This document shows positions 27,217 through 39,210 of a stretch of 64,000 nucleotides of DNA, piece by piece. The position numbers and the translations under genes are program-made. The stretch is from NCBI GenBank assembly GCA_905250075.1, contig CAJNOP010000001.1:8254922-8318921 (forward strand), given 5' to 3'. The notes below the pieces were generated by a model. It had not been told where the DNA came from and made no database searches. It saw nothing but the letters and a program-made list of their open reading frames with translations. This stretch comes from Rotaria sp. Silwood1. Taxonomy: Eukaryota; Rotifera; Eurotatoria; Philodinida; Philodinidae. How positions within the stretch are numbered: the stretch's first letter is position 1; each line of letters begins with the position of its first letter.

Positions 27217-28832
27217 GAAAATCTAATGCATTATGAATGCGTTCCCATGTAGCTATACCGTTTGCTATTTTATTTTCGTTAAAATTTGAACACGTTCTAT
27301 GCCCTTGTTCATCTGATTTGAATGATATATGAGAAAGAAATCGAAGAATTTAATTTAATTTATGCATAAATTAAATTGAAAGTCAATATTAATTGTCATC
27401 CCTAAACGTACGTTTTGTAAACATACTTTAAACAATCAATAAATTATGTCTAAGAATGGGTTCTTTCTTCTTTAAAGAGATGCATCATTTTTTCTTTGTT
27501 ATTGATTGTGCTTTTATGAATCCATCGAATCCAGCACTATGTGAAGATTTTCATGGGTTATTTGATGCTTGTCAATAACATATATTGACAACTTTTCTTA
27601 TATGCATTACTGAAAAACGAAACTTTAATGTAAGGTATGATAAATAGAATCATAGAATTATATTTTTCTAATTAAAATAATTATTGGATTTTAAACAAAT
27701 TTACCAAATACAAATTTCAAGAATCAGTAGATTTAACATTGAAACTCATGAGGTTATTATTTTTTAAATAAAAAAGCAGATTAGAAGAGTTTTATATAAA
27801 ATTAAAGGAGCATTTGGTAATTTTATTTTGAAGAACAATGAAACTTTCACCTTGATCAGCCCCTTTTTCTTCTGTGTCATATTTCTTTCATAGCAAAAAT
27901 ATTTTCTTATAAATCATATAAAATGAACAAAAAACAATCAAAAACAGTTATTAAACATGATATTTCTAGTCACTTCACGGTCATTTATTGAAATGCATAT
28001 AAAAAGTAGACGAGACAAGGTGTTTGAGAACCAAACATAAACAAGAAAAAATAATTATATATGAAAAATAAATGATTTGCCATGTGATTATTTGCTTTTT
28101 GAAAAAAAAGTGTATTATTTTTAAGAAAAATGAATTCTGTTCAAAGAAAGATGAATTATTCAGGAAATAATTATAAAACTGTGTACAATGAGTAGTCAAT
28201 GCTTACATTCATCTTAAATTTTATTCGAATTAAGGAGGACTTTCCTAATCATAGAATTATGTAAAATAGATAAAGTATACAATCTTTCGAAGATTATACA
28301 AACATATTTTCACTAAATGTTTTTGTTTAACTTTCTTTATTAAATATATATTTGCGTAGGTCACTATTTTACACATTATAAATTCAATTGTAAAAACTCG
28401 AAAACATAATTTTATTTTTGATATATATTTCGAGAAAAATGGTACAACAAATGTGAAACTACAATGCAAATTATCATCACATATGTCTCAAACAAATCAT
28501 AAACAAATAATATTTGATCAATTTTTCGTTACCAATACAAGAATCAGAAATAAAAATCTTTTACACTATTCCTGTGCATGATTCCTGGTGAAGTTTTAAT
28601 CGCGTAAGACAAGTCTTGATCTTTATTACGAATTTTTCGTACGATATTGATTTTTCAATAAAAATATGCTTATTAAATCTATAATAATTTCTAATCAGTT
28701 AGTTGTCAATTTATTTTGGCAATGTAAAACATTAAAAAAAAAAAAGAAAAGAAAATCGGATATATTTATCCAGACTATATCATTAAAAATGAAAAAAACA
28801 AGATGAAATGGAAATTAATTAACTATGTTTGT
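27217..28832. other. Non-coding stretch, nothing recognised
   Basis: AT-rich intergenic sequence between the palindrome and the 3' end of the farnesyl diphosphate synthase gene. Only short low-complexity frames occur. Confidence 0.5.
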
Positions 28833-29958
28833 TCATTTACTTCTCGAATGAATACTATCTAAAATTTGTTTTAATAATTGTTCAAGTTGTTTTGAATTAA
28901 AATTAGCTTCATTAATACGTTTTGAAATATTTTCATATGTTTTTTCTTCATATTGTTGATATATTTGTTTTAAATTTAATTCTTCATAAATATCTTTAAC
29001 ACATTGAATTTTATTTTGATCATCATAACCATAATTATTACAAAGAGTTTCTCGTTTAACATCGTTATTTTTTAATAATTTAATAGCTTGAACAATAAGC
29101 CATGAACATTTACGTTCTTGAATATCAGTACCAATTTTTCCTGTTCGATTAATATCACCATAACAATCAAGATAATCATCTTGTACTTGAAAATAAATAC
29201 CAATATCAATTGCAATTGATTTTAGTTCAGAATGATCAACAAGAAATGATGATGGAGTTATTAATATACCACAAAAAATTGGTAAAAGAATTGTATAATA
29301 AGCTGTTTTCCATGTAACAACAGTATAATAATGTTCTTCTGTATAAAGATCAATCGATGGTAAATAAGATGGAGTTTCTAAATCAAGACCTATAAAAACA
29401 AGAAGAAAAAGAAAATAATTATTTGAAAATAAAAAAAAAAGAAAAGAAAAGATTTTATTAACCTTGTCCAATAACAGTTCGTTGAAAAACTTCATTAAAT
29501 AAATGATATAATTTAATATTTGTTGGAAAATATTTATTTAATAATGTAAATGTACAGGAATATAAATAGAATGAATCATTTACAGATGATTCTTTTTCTT
29601 TAACTTTTAAATACCAACAAGGTTTTCCACGTCGTGTTAATGAATGATCCATAAGATCATCAGCAATAAGAAATGATCCTTGCATTAATTCAATACACCA
29701 ACCAAGTATAGCTGCTTGTTTTAATAATGATTCATCAACAGATTCTGATGATATAGCACGAACAGTATCAATAACAGTTGTACCACGAATTTTTTTTCCA
29801 TCACTAATATTATAACTGACAGCTGTTTTAAAATGTGAAAGAACTTTTTCAAGATAAACATTCTTTGATGTTTCTGATGAATAACTCAAAATAAGATCTT
29901 CTACTATTGTATCATAGTATGAATTTAATATTGATAAACTTGAAGATGAATTCATCAT
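28833..29958 (-). CDS. Farnesyl diphosphate synthase-type polyprenyl synthase
   Basis: Two exons on - (29958-29463 and 29389-28833) with a 73-bp intron, giving 350 residues, the usual FPPS length. The enzyme condenses IPP with DMAPP and GPP in the cytosolic mevalonate/isoprenoid pathway. Motifs in order: GKKIRG (IPP-binding), LGWCIELMQ, first aspartate-rich motif DDLMD (Asp100/101/104) followed by TRRG and CWY, GQGLDL, KTAYY, second aspartate-rich motif DDYLD, GKIGTDIQ and KCSWL. Alignment with animal FPPS is straightforward to the end (LYEELNL-type segment, YEEKTYENI). Two key positions are unusual. The fifth residue before the first Asp is Ser95 instead of an aromatic (Phe112 in avian FPPS), and the GQ(T/S)LDL motif reads GQG. 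The first change is at the known chain-length gate, so a product longer than C15 (for example GGPP) is possible; this is inference. No transit peptide is obvious. Confidence 0.92.
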
Positions 29959-30114
29959 TAAATTTAATAAATCTGAAAAGAATTTTATTTAATTATTTTT
30001 ATCGAATATTAAATTAGACATCCATGTTGATGAATTGAAATGAAAATATGTTTTGATGAATAAGATCTTTCTAAAGGTTTTTTAATTAAATATAATATAT
30101 TTTGCCTATGCAAC

Positions 30115-30223
30115 AAGGGGGAAACGCCAGACTTGAAGTACATCAAAATACTTTAAAATTATAGAGAAGTACTTTAAAGTAGTGTAAATTACTTTGAAGT
30201 ATAAAGTCTGCCGTTTCCCCCTT
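30115..30223. mobile_element. Small MITE-like element with about 25-bp terminal inverted repeats
   Basis: The ends read AAGGGGGAAACGCCAGACTT on the left and the near-complement AAGTCTGCCGTTTCCCCCTT type on the right. The 109-bp interior is filled with repeated ACTTTAAA/ACTTTGAAGTA motifs that also pair. It lies about 160 bp upstream of the FPPS start codon, so it sits in the promoter region of that gene. No clear target duplication could be fixed. Confidence 0.65.
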
Positions 30224-32386
30224 TCAATGAAATGATAATAATGGATAATTTAGTTTTTGAATGAAATAAAACATCAAACTATAACTTTAATTATAAGCAG
30301 AACTAGGAGAATACTAGAATCAAGAAAATAGTTCCAGCTTTATAATGTCAAGAAAAAGCAAGAAAATTTGTTACAAATTGTATTCATTGTTTTCCATGGT
30401 ATTTGTTATGTCTGGTAAGTTTTCTGAAGAATTTTTGGAGAAAACCAAAAAACAAAATATTTAAAAGCCTATTATTGCCAGTCAAGCGAAAGAAAAAAAC
30501 CGATTTGCTCAATAAAATCCTGTTAAGATACTGAATTTTAGATAAGCACAACTATTCAAAATAACATGAAGAACTTTATAGTGTGATTTTCAAAAGTAAA
30601 AATTTTCTATTAACAATAAAACAAAATTTAAAAAAAATTTTCAACCCACCAATGCACATTAGTTGATATAGTTTATTTACAAATGCAACACATATAAATA
30701 CAATAGAAAGAGAACGGTATGAAAGAAAAAGGTAAAGTTAAAGAATAGAAAGCAGTATGAGAACATTTATATATTTCTTGGTTTGTGTACTCATACGATC
30801 ACGCCATGTACTTAACAGCGGTTGATTTCTAAAGAAGATCGTACCATATGAAAGATAAAGTAATCTATTATCAAGAGAACAAAATATAATTATATTATCA
30901 AACATGATCCTCTTCACAATTCCGTTACTCTTGCAACTATTGAAGAATTATTAATTATGAAATTCTTTTAAAGATGAATATTAATTTGTCTAACACTTTT
31001 CTCTCCTCACTTTCTACAGAAGAAAATTCCACTTGAACTCCGATTAGTTTCAAAAGTTTTGTAGATGAATTTTTTTGTGTTGTAATTATGGCTTGACTTA
31101 CTTAGAAGTACAGAAAGGCAAGCGATTCCATACATCGATATTTTCTAAGTATCTAAGAAGTCTGATAGTTACCAACGAATCAAAACTTGACTGCTATACT
31201 TTTCTAGCTCGATGTTATCAGATAACCTAATCGATACATTCATCTTACTACTTTTCTTGTTCACATATTTAGCTCGCATCAGCATTTCTTAAGTCTTAAG
31301 ATAGATACGTTGTACTGCACTTATTGTAACAATCTGATTTGACAGTTACTAACGAACTTTGAAAAAATTGAAAGAAAACCTTTCATATGGCATGTATCGA
31401 TAAGGTTCTGCTAGATGGCATCATCTTAGAGGTTTAAGTACAGTTCAAAAGTACAAGAAGATATATTTTGATTGTTTTGAAAGAAATATAAAGTAAATCC
31501 TTTACTATCATATGAGTGTTTCAATAATGGATATCGTATTCATCTCACACTGGTACTTACTGTTGAAGTCCTATAAACTTTCGCATAATTACAACTAATC
31601 ATGGTGAAACTTTGTGAAATGTCTCATTTTTCAGTTAAAGATTTGCTCATATTTCTGTTAACTTAATAAAAATTTACATCGTTTCATTTCTAGACTGTGT
31701 ACAATTTCATAATAGGAAGAAATCCAATAGAATGGTATTCAAGCACGAATTTTTCATAATTACTACTAGTTCCTGAACAAATGTTTCTAATTAATGTTCA
31801 TTCACATAAATTTTTCAGCTCATGAAAAATATTCGTCTTTTATTAATCTATTCAATAACTTGCAACTGATATTCTGCGTTCGTTCGAATAGAGTGGACTT
31901 CTATTTTCGAGAATGAGGCTTATAATAAATAGGAAATAATCAACTGCATATAAATTCTAATTAATAAGAATATTATTAGTTTATTTAAAGCGATGCTTTG
32001 TCAATTAAGCATTCGTAATGAATAGCTGAATGGACGTATACCACTGCGTACCACAATTAAATATTTAACAGTAATGAAAACAATATATTCTATATATAAA
32101 TAGAGAGAGAGAGAGAAAAACTCATTTCAGAGATGTTAGATGATGAAAAGTCTCGATGAAAATAATCGGATAGAAGATATACAGAGATGTTTATATTCTA
32201 AAAATTTAAAATGATTGATTAATCTGAAAATATAAGACATATCTAGTAAGTTTCAATAGATTTACTTAATATTAAAAAATAGAGCTATAAGATAAATAGT
32301 TTTATTATTGAAAAAAGTCGCTATTATCATGTTCCAAACAAAAATCTATACAAAAATGTATTTTTCCTGTTTTTCGGATTCATTTA
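30224..32386. other. Non-coding stretch, nothing recognised
   Basis: AT-rich sequence upstream of FPPS. There is a GA-repeat at about 32101-32116. No coding frame or RNA gene was recognised. Confidence 0.5.
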
Positions 32387-34398
32387 CAGGATGTCACAAA
32401 AGTCATCATACTAATTAATACTAAATATACATAATCATACATTTAATAAATTCTAATCAAATAAATACTATTTAACTTTCGTACTATTCATATGAATCAA
32501 TTATTCCCATTTTGAAAATCATACGTTGTTTATCATATGAATATGTCTAGTTTCAAATGCCGGTTTTTTTTCTGTACTATTTGTTTTAAAGAAAGAAAAA
32601 TTATCATTCTAATATTATCTCTATGAAATTAAATATGAAAATAATATTAATTTAATTCGAATAATAGTATAAAAATGAAAACACATAGATAAAAGAATTT
32701 CAAATGTTTTGCCTATTATTTTGATATATCATAACAAAAAGAAGCTGTTTAGTAAATCAAATAAAATAACTATACAATTTATAAAATTGATCTAAATCTG
32801 AAAGTATATCAATGATTAGAAAAAGCATTCGAGACAACGAACAAAAGAAAATAAATTATTATCTTTAAATTAATAATAATAATAACGAGTGGTCCAGGAT
32901 AACCAGTCACACTTTATGTTTCATCTTTTTTTTTTAAATCTCTAAACACGTTGTATTAAAATACAAAATATACTAGAAGATGCAACGTGAAAAGTTCTAC
33001 AATTTTCATAAGACTGCTTATTTTATAGTCGCACAATTTGATTTCAAAATGGGCTAAGTTCTGTGCAACCAGGTTTTGCACAATCGAAATTTTGTCGCTG
33101 AAAATATTGTCTATTTTGACAACAAAAAATGCAACTATAAAATAATCAGCCTTATGAAAATTGTAGAACTTTTCACAGTGCATCTTCTAGTATATTTTTT
33201 TTTTCATACAACATGTTTAGAGATAAAAATATGAAAGGCTAAGTGCAGCCATTTATGTTAGTTTCAAGCAAACTATGAACTTTAAAATCCACCTAGAGCA
33301 TTATTCTCATGAATCAAGATTTCGAGAACCTTATTGTATAAAAATATTAATTCCATCATCAATTGATCGGAACTTTCTTCTATTGAAAAGTTTTTTAGAG
33401 TCTGAAATATTTTTAATATGAGACATCTTCTCTTGACAAAGTTAATAATTTCTAGAGAGAACGTCTACTATGTTCATTTCAATAACTAAGCTATGCTCGT
33501 ATCTTGATGTTCTATTTATATTGCTCTCATAATTATATGTGTGTAATTTATATCTTATTATCATTCCATGAATTTTTCTATCACACTAATTTTGTCATAG
33601 ATATTTACAAAGTCTATGAAATACTTTCGAAACTTTGTTATAAATTGTAGAAAATTTTACAATGCTTTCAAGATGTTATTTTTTCATATTTTTTGTTCAA
33701 AGTCTTTTGTATTTACGATGGAAATGTTTGCATAGTAAGTAAATACCGTTAGACATATTCATATCATATTAAAATTCATCATCAAACTAATAAATTTAAA
33801 ATATAGGTTATTGTTGTTGTATCCGAACCGAGATATTCGAATTTTAAGGTATTTACAATATATATAACGTACTTACAATTAAAAGAAAACAGAACTTTAA
33901 ATCTATTTCTTCTTGTATTTAAAAATAATGATGTCTTGAACTTTTTCGTAAAATATTTTTTTCATTAATTTGAAACATATTTTTTTTTTGTTTTGCATTC
34001 TACTTAACGATCTCTATCCAAATATAACGAAAAAAAGTTCTGCTGAAATTTGCTTTGTGGAGTACATTACATGCACTGTAAATATTTTAAAATTCGAATA
34101 TCTCTGTCAAGATATGCTAACAACAGTCTACATTTTAAATTTGTTAGTTTAGCGATGACAACTTTAATTTGATCTAAATATGTCTATCGTTATTATTTTT
34201 AAGACAAATAGTTAATTTGTTTATATCAAATAAGAACTGTTTTTATTTATTAAATTTTGAGTAAATTACTAAGTAAATTTAGAAAGATCTTGATTAAAAA
34301 CTCACTAAAAATATTTTTTTCACAAAGTCTTTATATTTCTTACAGAAATGATTCATTTGTCAATTTTACTTTGTTGATATGACTTTTGAGGCATCCTG
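32387..34398. mobile_element. Probable Tc1/mariner-like element remnant, about 2 kb
   Basis: The left end (CAGGATGTCACAAAAGTCAT after TA) and the right end (reverse complement CAGGATGCCTCAAAAGTCAT, followed by TA) match at about 18 of 20 positions in inverted orientation. The terminus resembles the one inside the palindrome at 26635. No transposase frame is readable in the AT-rich interior, so it is either non-autonomous or decayed. A separate foldback repeat (32938-33224) lies inside it. The right end falls 28 bp past the stop codon of the neighbouring F-box gene. Confidence 0.45.
32938..33224. repeat. Foldback (inverted) repeat, family shared with 45802-46775
   Basis: Arms of about 100 bp pair almost end to end (ATCTCTAAACACG... 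against ...CATGTTTAGAGAT). Each arm contains the sequence block TATACTAGAAGATGCA followed by GTGAAAAGTTCTACAAT. The same block occurs in both arms of the large repeat at 45802-46775 and once more at about 46286, so these form one repeat family. Confidence 0.75.
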
Positions 34399-34426
34399 TA
34401 GAGTAGAGTAAGTAGTAATACTTAAC

Positions 34427-35341
34427 TCAACTATTCCAAAAACAAGTTAAATAAAACCAAAACATATAATCATGAGTAATTACAAAATTAGTTCTATGAA
34501 AAATTTCTTGATTAAAATGTGATAAAATTGTTTTAATATTTTGTACATTAACTGTATAACGAATATAAATATTTATTTTAATTTTATTTAATAATGGAAA
34601 TAAATTTTCACCTAAAAGAATATTTTTCCATTTTTGTTCATTTAAAAATCCACGATCCCATACAGATCCAATTATTTCAAATGATTTTAATATTGGCATA
34701 TGTTCTAATAAAAATGAAATTTCTTCAAATTTAATATCATTATGAAGACCAATAGTTAATTTTTTTAAATTTAAACAATTATATTGATTATAAGTTCGAC
34801 TATCAAATATTCTTCCATTTGAATTAAGCCAAACATTTAATGAACAAAGTTTAGGTACATGTTTTAAAAGATTAAATAACATATCAAGTGTTATCATACT
34901 TAAATTCATATGTTTAATTGTTTGAGATTCTAGTAATTGATTATCAACAATATAAAGAGTTGGTGATAATTTTATTCGACATTTAAATAATTTTGATAGA
35001 GAAAGAATTTTATGAATTAAAATATTTGTTGGTTGACCAAAATAATCATTATTAGTTGATTCTATATTTAAATAATGAAGTCGAGGTAAATTTGAATTTT
35101 CAATTAATAATAAAACATTATTTGGAGATAAATTTATTAATAAAAGTTTACTTATTCGAAAAAGAAATCTATCTAATGGTAATGTTATATTTGATACTAA
35201 ACGAGCATATAATGGCGTAAAATTATTGTATAATAAACATTCAAATCGATAATTCAATGATGAAAATGCTTGATAAAGTTCAGTTAATTCAATAAAAGAA
35301 AATATTTGAAAAAATATTTCATTCGGTAATTCTTCGAGCAT
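34427..35341 (-). CDS. F-box protein with leucine-rich-repeat-like C-terminus
   Basis: Single-exon gene of 304 residues. It opens with an F-box (MLEELPNEIFFQIFSFIELT, then LYQAFSSLNYRFECLL). The body has leucine-rich segments spaced at irregular intervals: LPRLHYLNIES, VPKLCSLNVWL, CLNLKKLTIGL, MPILKSFEIIG. It is the same general architecture as the F-box gene at 25135-26094, but the two proteins share only the F-box region and scattered leucines, so they belong to different subfamilies rather than a fresh tandem pair. The presumed role is as an SCF ubiquitin ligase adaptor, substrate unknown. The last residues are hydrophobic (YMFWFYLTCFW), which is unusual for an LRR end and may mean that the true C-terminus was altered. 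The end of a mariner-like element lies right after the stop codon. Confidence 0.82.
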   Translation of the reverse strand: MLEELPNEIFFQIFSFIELTELYQAFSSLNYRFECLLYNNFTPLYARLVSNITLPLDRFLFRISKLLLINLSPNNVLLLIENSNLPRLHYLNIESTNNDYFGQPTNILIHKILSLSKLFKCRIKLSPTLYIVDNQLLESQTIKHMNLSMITLDMLFNLLKHVPKLCSLNVWLNSNGRIFDSRTYNQYNCLNLKKLTIGLHNDIKFEEISFLLEHMPILKSFEIIGSVWDRGFLNEQKWKNILLGENLFPLLNKIKINIYIRYTVNVQNIKTILSHFNQEIFHRTNFVITHDYMFWFYLTCFWNS

Positions 35342-37134
35342 CTAAAATAGTCAAAATCAAATATGCTATTTTTAAATTTACGAAAGAATAATTCAAATAA
35401 GATGTTTTTCTTTTTTTATTCAATTAGAATATTCATTGAATTTGTTTTTTATTATAGTTGACTCAATAATTGTGTTAGGATGATTGAAATGGTTAAATCA
35501 ATTCGAGACTTATGAATAGTAAGTGATTTGTTTTTTCAGAGAAACTTATCAGGAATTCATAATAAGATTCGATGAAGAAATAATTGATTTTAGAATTCCA
35601 ACAGATTTTCAAGGTTAACAAAGGAATTATTTCAAGTGTTTCATTATAAATGCTGAATCAATTATTGCAATAAAAAGCTTCTTGTAACGAAAGAAATTCT
35701 TCAAAAAATTTTTCATACTATAAAAGTCAATTTAGCTTTTTAACTTGTACAAACTAAGTCAAACATAAGTATATTATAAAAAATTGGAATCTCTCTACTT
35801 CAGACCACTCGAATTGATGAACTTTTTTTTTTATTCATGATAGACATCTTTCTAAAGTTTTACACTCCATATAGATGATAAAAACAAGCAAATCCTCGTT
35901 TGAAATATCATTATTAGCTGGACTACAGAACTATACATGTGTTCCTTAATGTTATTGTAAAATGCAATGTTTCATGTTTAAAATTAAAAATATTGTACGC
36001 GTTATCTTTTAAACGAACTAATTTTAAAATATTACTCTATAAATCAATGTGATACCATTAATAAGCATTATTTACATTTTTTCTTACTCTTATCTTAGTT
36101 AAAACTAAAACAATATTTTATGACTTACGTCCACCTATGTTTTTCTTACTTGGCAATAGAGTTCGTCGGGCTAGTAGGAAACCTGGTTGTATCCAAGTTC
36201 GAAAACTTTGAATCCAACGGACTCTAGTGTAGAGTGTGCTAATCACCAAATGAAAAAAAAAAAGATGTCAAATTTTCGAGGCGGCTATCCAATAACAATC
36301 AGAAAATTTCATTGAGAATATCAATGTATCATTTAATTGGATTCAGGTTCAAAGGTTTTAAATCTGACGAGCTTGACTTGGCAACAGAATTACATCTTTT
36401 TTTTTATCCCAGACAATAATAATATTTCAAACAAGTATGTATTTACTGATTTTCTCTGTATGAGAAATAACACTTGACATAGATATCTCTCATCAACAAA
36501 AAAGATCAATTCATTTTTTGATTGAATCAAAATGGAAATATTGGAATTTTTATATTATACTTATGCATGATTCAGACTGAATGGTCGAGCTGTAGAAAGA
36601 TCCACTTTTATATCTATACCAACACCAACCCATATGTTTCTCAAATTATTTAGATTAAAGTTTTCGTAAGATTAGAAGATCGGTGATATTTGTATAAAAA
36701 TATTCTAATAAAATAACTTCTATCTAGAATTCATATGGGACATACACATAAGATGAAATAAATCTTAAGAAAATTTCATTTTATTTTTTTTTTGAAAAAT
36801 TTACATAATCAATTAAATTTTTGTCATCGTTTAAAACAAATATAATTTAAAAACAATGAATTTATTTTATCAATTTTTAATTAAGAATCAACTTAATAAA
36901 TACACAAAATTATTGTGTTAAAAAGACAGAGATTCTAGTTTATATACTAAAAGACAAAAAACGAAAAAAAAAACAATCTTCATGACTGTCACTGCCGTGT
37001 TTTTTTTCTCTACACGAAGACATACACACATATTGAACATATACACAATGAATGAGAAAAACAATAGATTTTTAAACAGAAACATATTAAAAATACCGGT
37101 AAAACAAAAAACAAAAATTGACAATTATTTATTT
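35342..37134. other. Non-coding stretch, nothing recognised
   Basis: AT-rich intergenic sequence. A patch at about 36120-36400 is less AT-rich and has weakly repeated TTGGCAA and GAATCCAA motifs at its two ends, possibly an old element. No gene was recognised. Confidence 0.45.
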
Positions 37135-39057
37135 TCAATGTCTTCCACCACGACCTCCATTTCCATATCCAAGAAAACGTGCTGGTCTATTTATATTTGA
37201 TGTTGGAATATCATTGAATTCTCGAATTAAAACGGTTACACCACTTTGATCCGTTACTTCAGTTATTGTTGTTGACGGTGAAATTTTCTTTGGTTGCCAT
37301 AAAAATTCTCGTATAGATTCATCAAATTTTGGTGTATGACTAACAATTGTTTCTGCTTTTTCTTCTTCTTCTTCTTCATGATCAGATTCTTTTAATAAGT
37401 CAGATAAATCTTTTTCATTCGTTTCTAGTTTTTCATTTCGACTTGATCGAAGTTTATAAACTTCAACTCGATCATTATCAGATGTTTTCTTTGATAAAAA
37501 ATCATCATCATTATTTTCATCATTTATTGTTGGAGGAGAAACAACAGCTGATGTTGATATATCTGATGATGTTGAACTACGTAAACGACGTATTCTTACG
37601 GAATTATTTGAACGAGTTTTTATTGTTGTTTGACTTTTATTTACACTATTACGAACTAAAGATTTACTTTTTTGACGTTTTCGATTTCTATAAAAGATTT
37701 AATAATAGAAGAAAAAAAAACAAAACATTGTAATTTTATTTTTCGTCGTTTTCTTTTTGTTTTTGATTTACCTGTTATTGAAATCTGCAATAAGTAATTT
37801 ATCTAAAATATGTTTTTCAGGTTCCCAAGTATTCCATCTAAAATTATAAATATATTAATTAAATTAATATAAAATAATTAAATAACTTACTTAGCAGCCC
37901 ATCCTTTCCATTTAATTAGATATTCAACTTTTCCCTAGAACAAATAATTTTTTTTATAATATTATTTTAATTTATAATAAATCAAACATTTCTTTGCATC
38001 GAATCTGTTCCATTGATATTTTAATTGTTAGATCTTTGTTTCAATATAATTACGAGAGAATTGTTTCGACTCAAATGAAATTATGAAGGGAAAAATAAAC
38101 TAATCAATGATAATCGTTAACATACAGAATCTAGACATTTACAAAATATGAAATTTATTCTTTTTAATCAATTAAAAACTATCTTTTGTCTTTAAATAAT
38201 AAGAATGTATTGCCCTTCTTAAGTATATATTCATGTAATGACAATCTTCAAGTAAGTTATTTATCAAGAGAAAAATTCAATTTCGAATTATGCACATGAC
38301 TATTATGGCTGATTAACTACCTTATTCGATACACATTTCATAAGATACTGTATGAAAAAGTCGATATCATTCGTTGGATCATATACCGACCAGAGCTCCG
38401 CGGGACAATCCTGCGCTATAGCGTACGCTTATGCGAAGCCATCTAAAGTTGCACGAAGCACACACACTTTTTCATCTCATAATCTGATAGGCTATCGAAT
38501 GACACTGAGTATTGACGCGGTACTTTCATGTAGGGAAAACAGAAACAGGCGCGTAAGTGTGAGCTATGGTGCGGGACTGTTCCGCGGAGCTTTGATACCG
38601 ACTATGTTGCAACATACACTTATTATTTTGGATAGAATTTCCTTAATTAGTGTGTATATCGTTTTGAAGAACTCTAGTTCAGATCGATCTCTTGTCCGAA
38701 GTTAGAACTTTATTAGAGTTGTAGAGAAGATTCATTATGTAAATGCTAAGAATACTCGAATCTTTTTCTTTTACACAAGATAATTAATCAATAATTCAAG
38801 AGTTGAAATTTCGAATTAGTGTTCGATTCGTGAAAAATGTTTTGTTTCTCTTCAAAAATTTCAGCGCTTTATTGTCTCTTTTACACTAAGCAATTCCTAA
38901 AGTTATTCAGTTTTAGCAAAAATCTTCTGAACTATCAATCCTTCATACAATTCAATTTGTCTTTTCAAATTAAATTATCATTAATTCTTACTTTTCGTAT
39001 TCGTTTAAGTAAAATTTTTTCAGCTGTATATACAGGTGCTTCTTTATCATCAGGCAT
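37135..39057 (-). CDS. Polycomb/CBX-type chromodomain protein
   Basis: Four exons on -: 39057-38992, 37934-37891, 37837-37772 and 37687-37135, with consistent phases, giving 242 residues. Residues 9-58 form a chromodomain close to Drosophila Polycomb and vertebrate CBX2/4/6/7/8: [48 protein letters not shown]. The aromatic cage residues Tyr10, Trp31 and Trp34 are present, so binding to trimethylated H3K27 is expected. A basic, Ser-rich and then acidic linker follows. Near the C-terminus (about residues 188-217) is a Polycomb C-box-like segment (FLWQPKKI, then TITEVTDQSGVTVLIREF), which in CBX proteins contacts RING1 in PRC1. The tail ends in GYGNGGRGGRH. HP1 is unlikely because there is no chromoshadow domain. 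The first intron (1057 bp) carries a complete hAT-type MITE. The start lies 153 bp from the stop of the next gene on the same strand. Confidence 0.9.
38391..38594. mobile_element. Non-autonomous hAT-type MITE with 8-bp target duplication
   Basis: A 204-bp element inside intron 1 of the Polycomb-like gene. The flanking direct repeats ATACCGAC at 38383-38390 and 38595-38602 are identical (8 bp, the hAT signature). Terminal inverted repeats of about 45 bp begin CAGAGCTCCGCGGGACA and CAAAGCTCCGCGGAACA. It is GC-rich compared with its surroundings and has no coding capacity. Confidence 0.9.
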
Positions 39058-39210
39058 CTAGAAAAACAAAACAAAAAAAATCAAATAAAAAATTTATTTT
39101 TCTATTCTATCTGACTAAATAAATAAAATAAATGACAATCGTATGACTAATTAGAAATAAATATCTAATAAGTAAAACACTTTTTTTTTTTTTTTTGTAA
39201 CAAAAATAAA

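Noticed and set aside
29390-29462. Apparent hydrophobic start of the downstream FPPS frame
   Set aside because: It is the 73-bp intron; the protein continues from GQG to LDL when it is removed.
36120-36400. Possible inverted element with TTGGCAA motifs
   Set aside because: Only short, gapped matches between the ends; not enough to define an element.
37347-37733. 128-residue + strand open frame rich in Leu/His
   Set aside because: It is the opposite strand of the last exon of the Polycomb-like gene, whose spliced protein has clear domains.
38352-38705. 117-residue + strand frame
   Set aside because: It runs across the hAT-type MITE, including both inverted ends, and has no domain.
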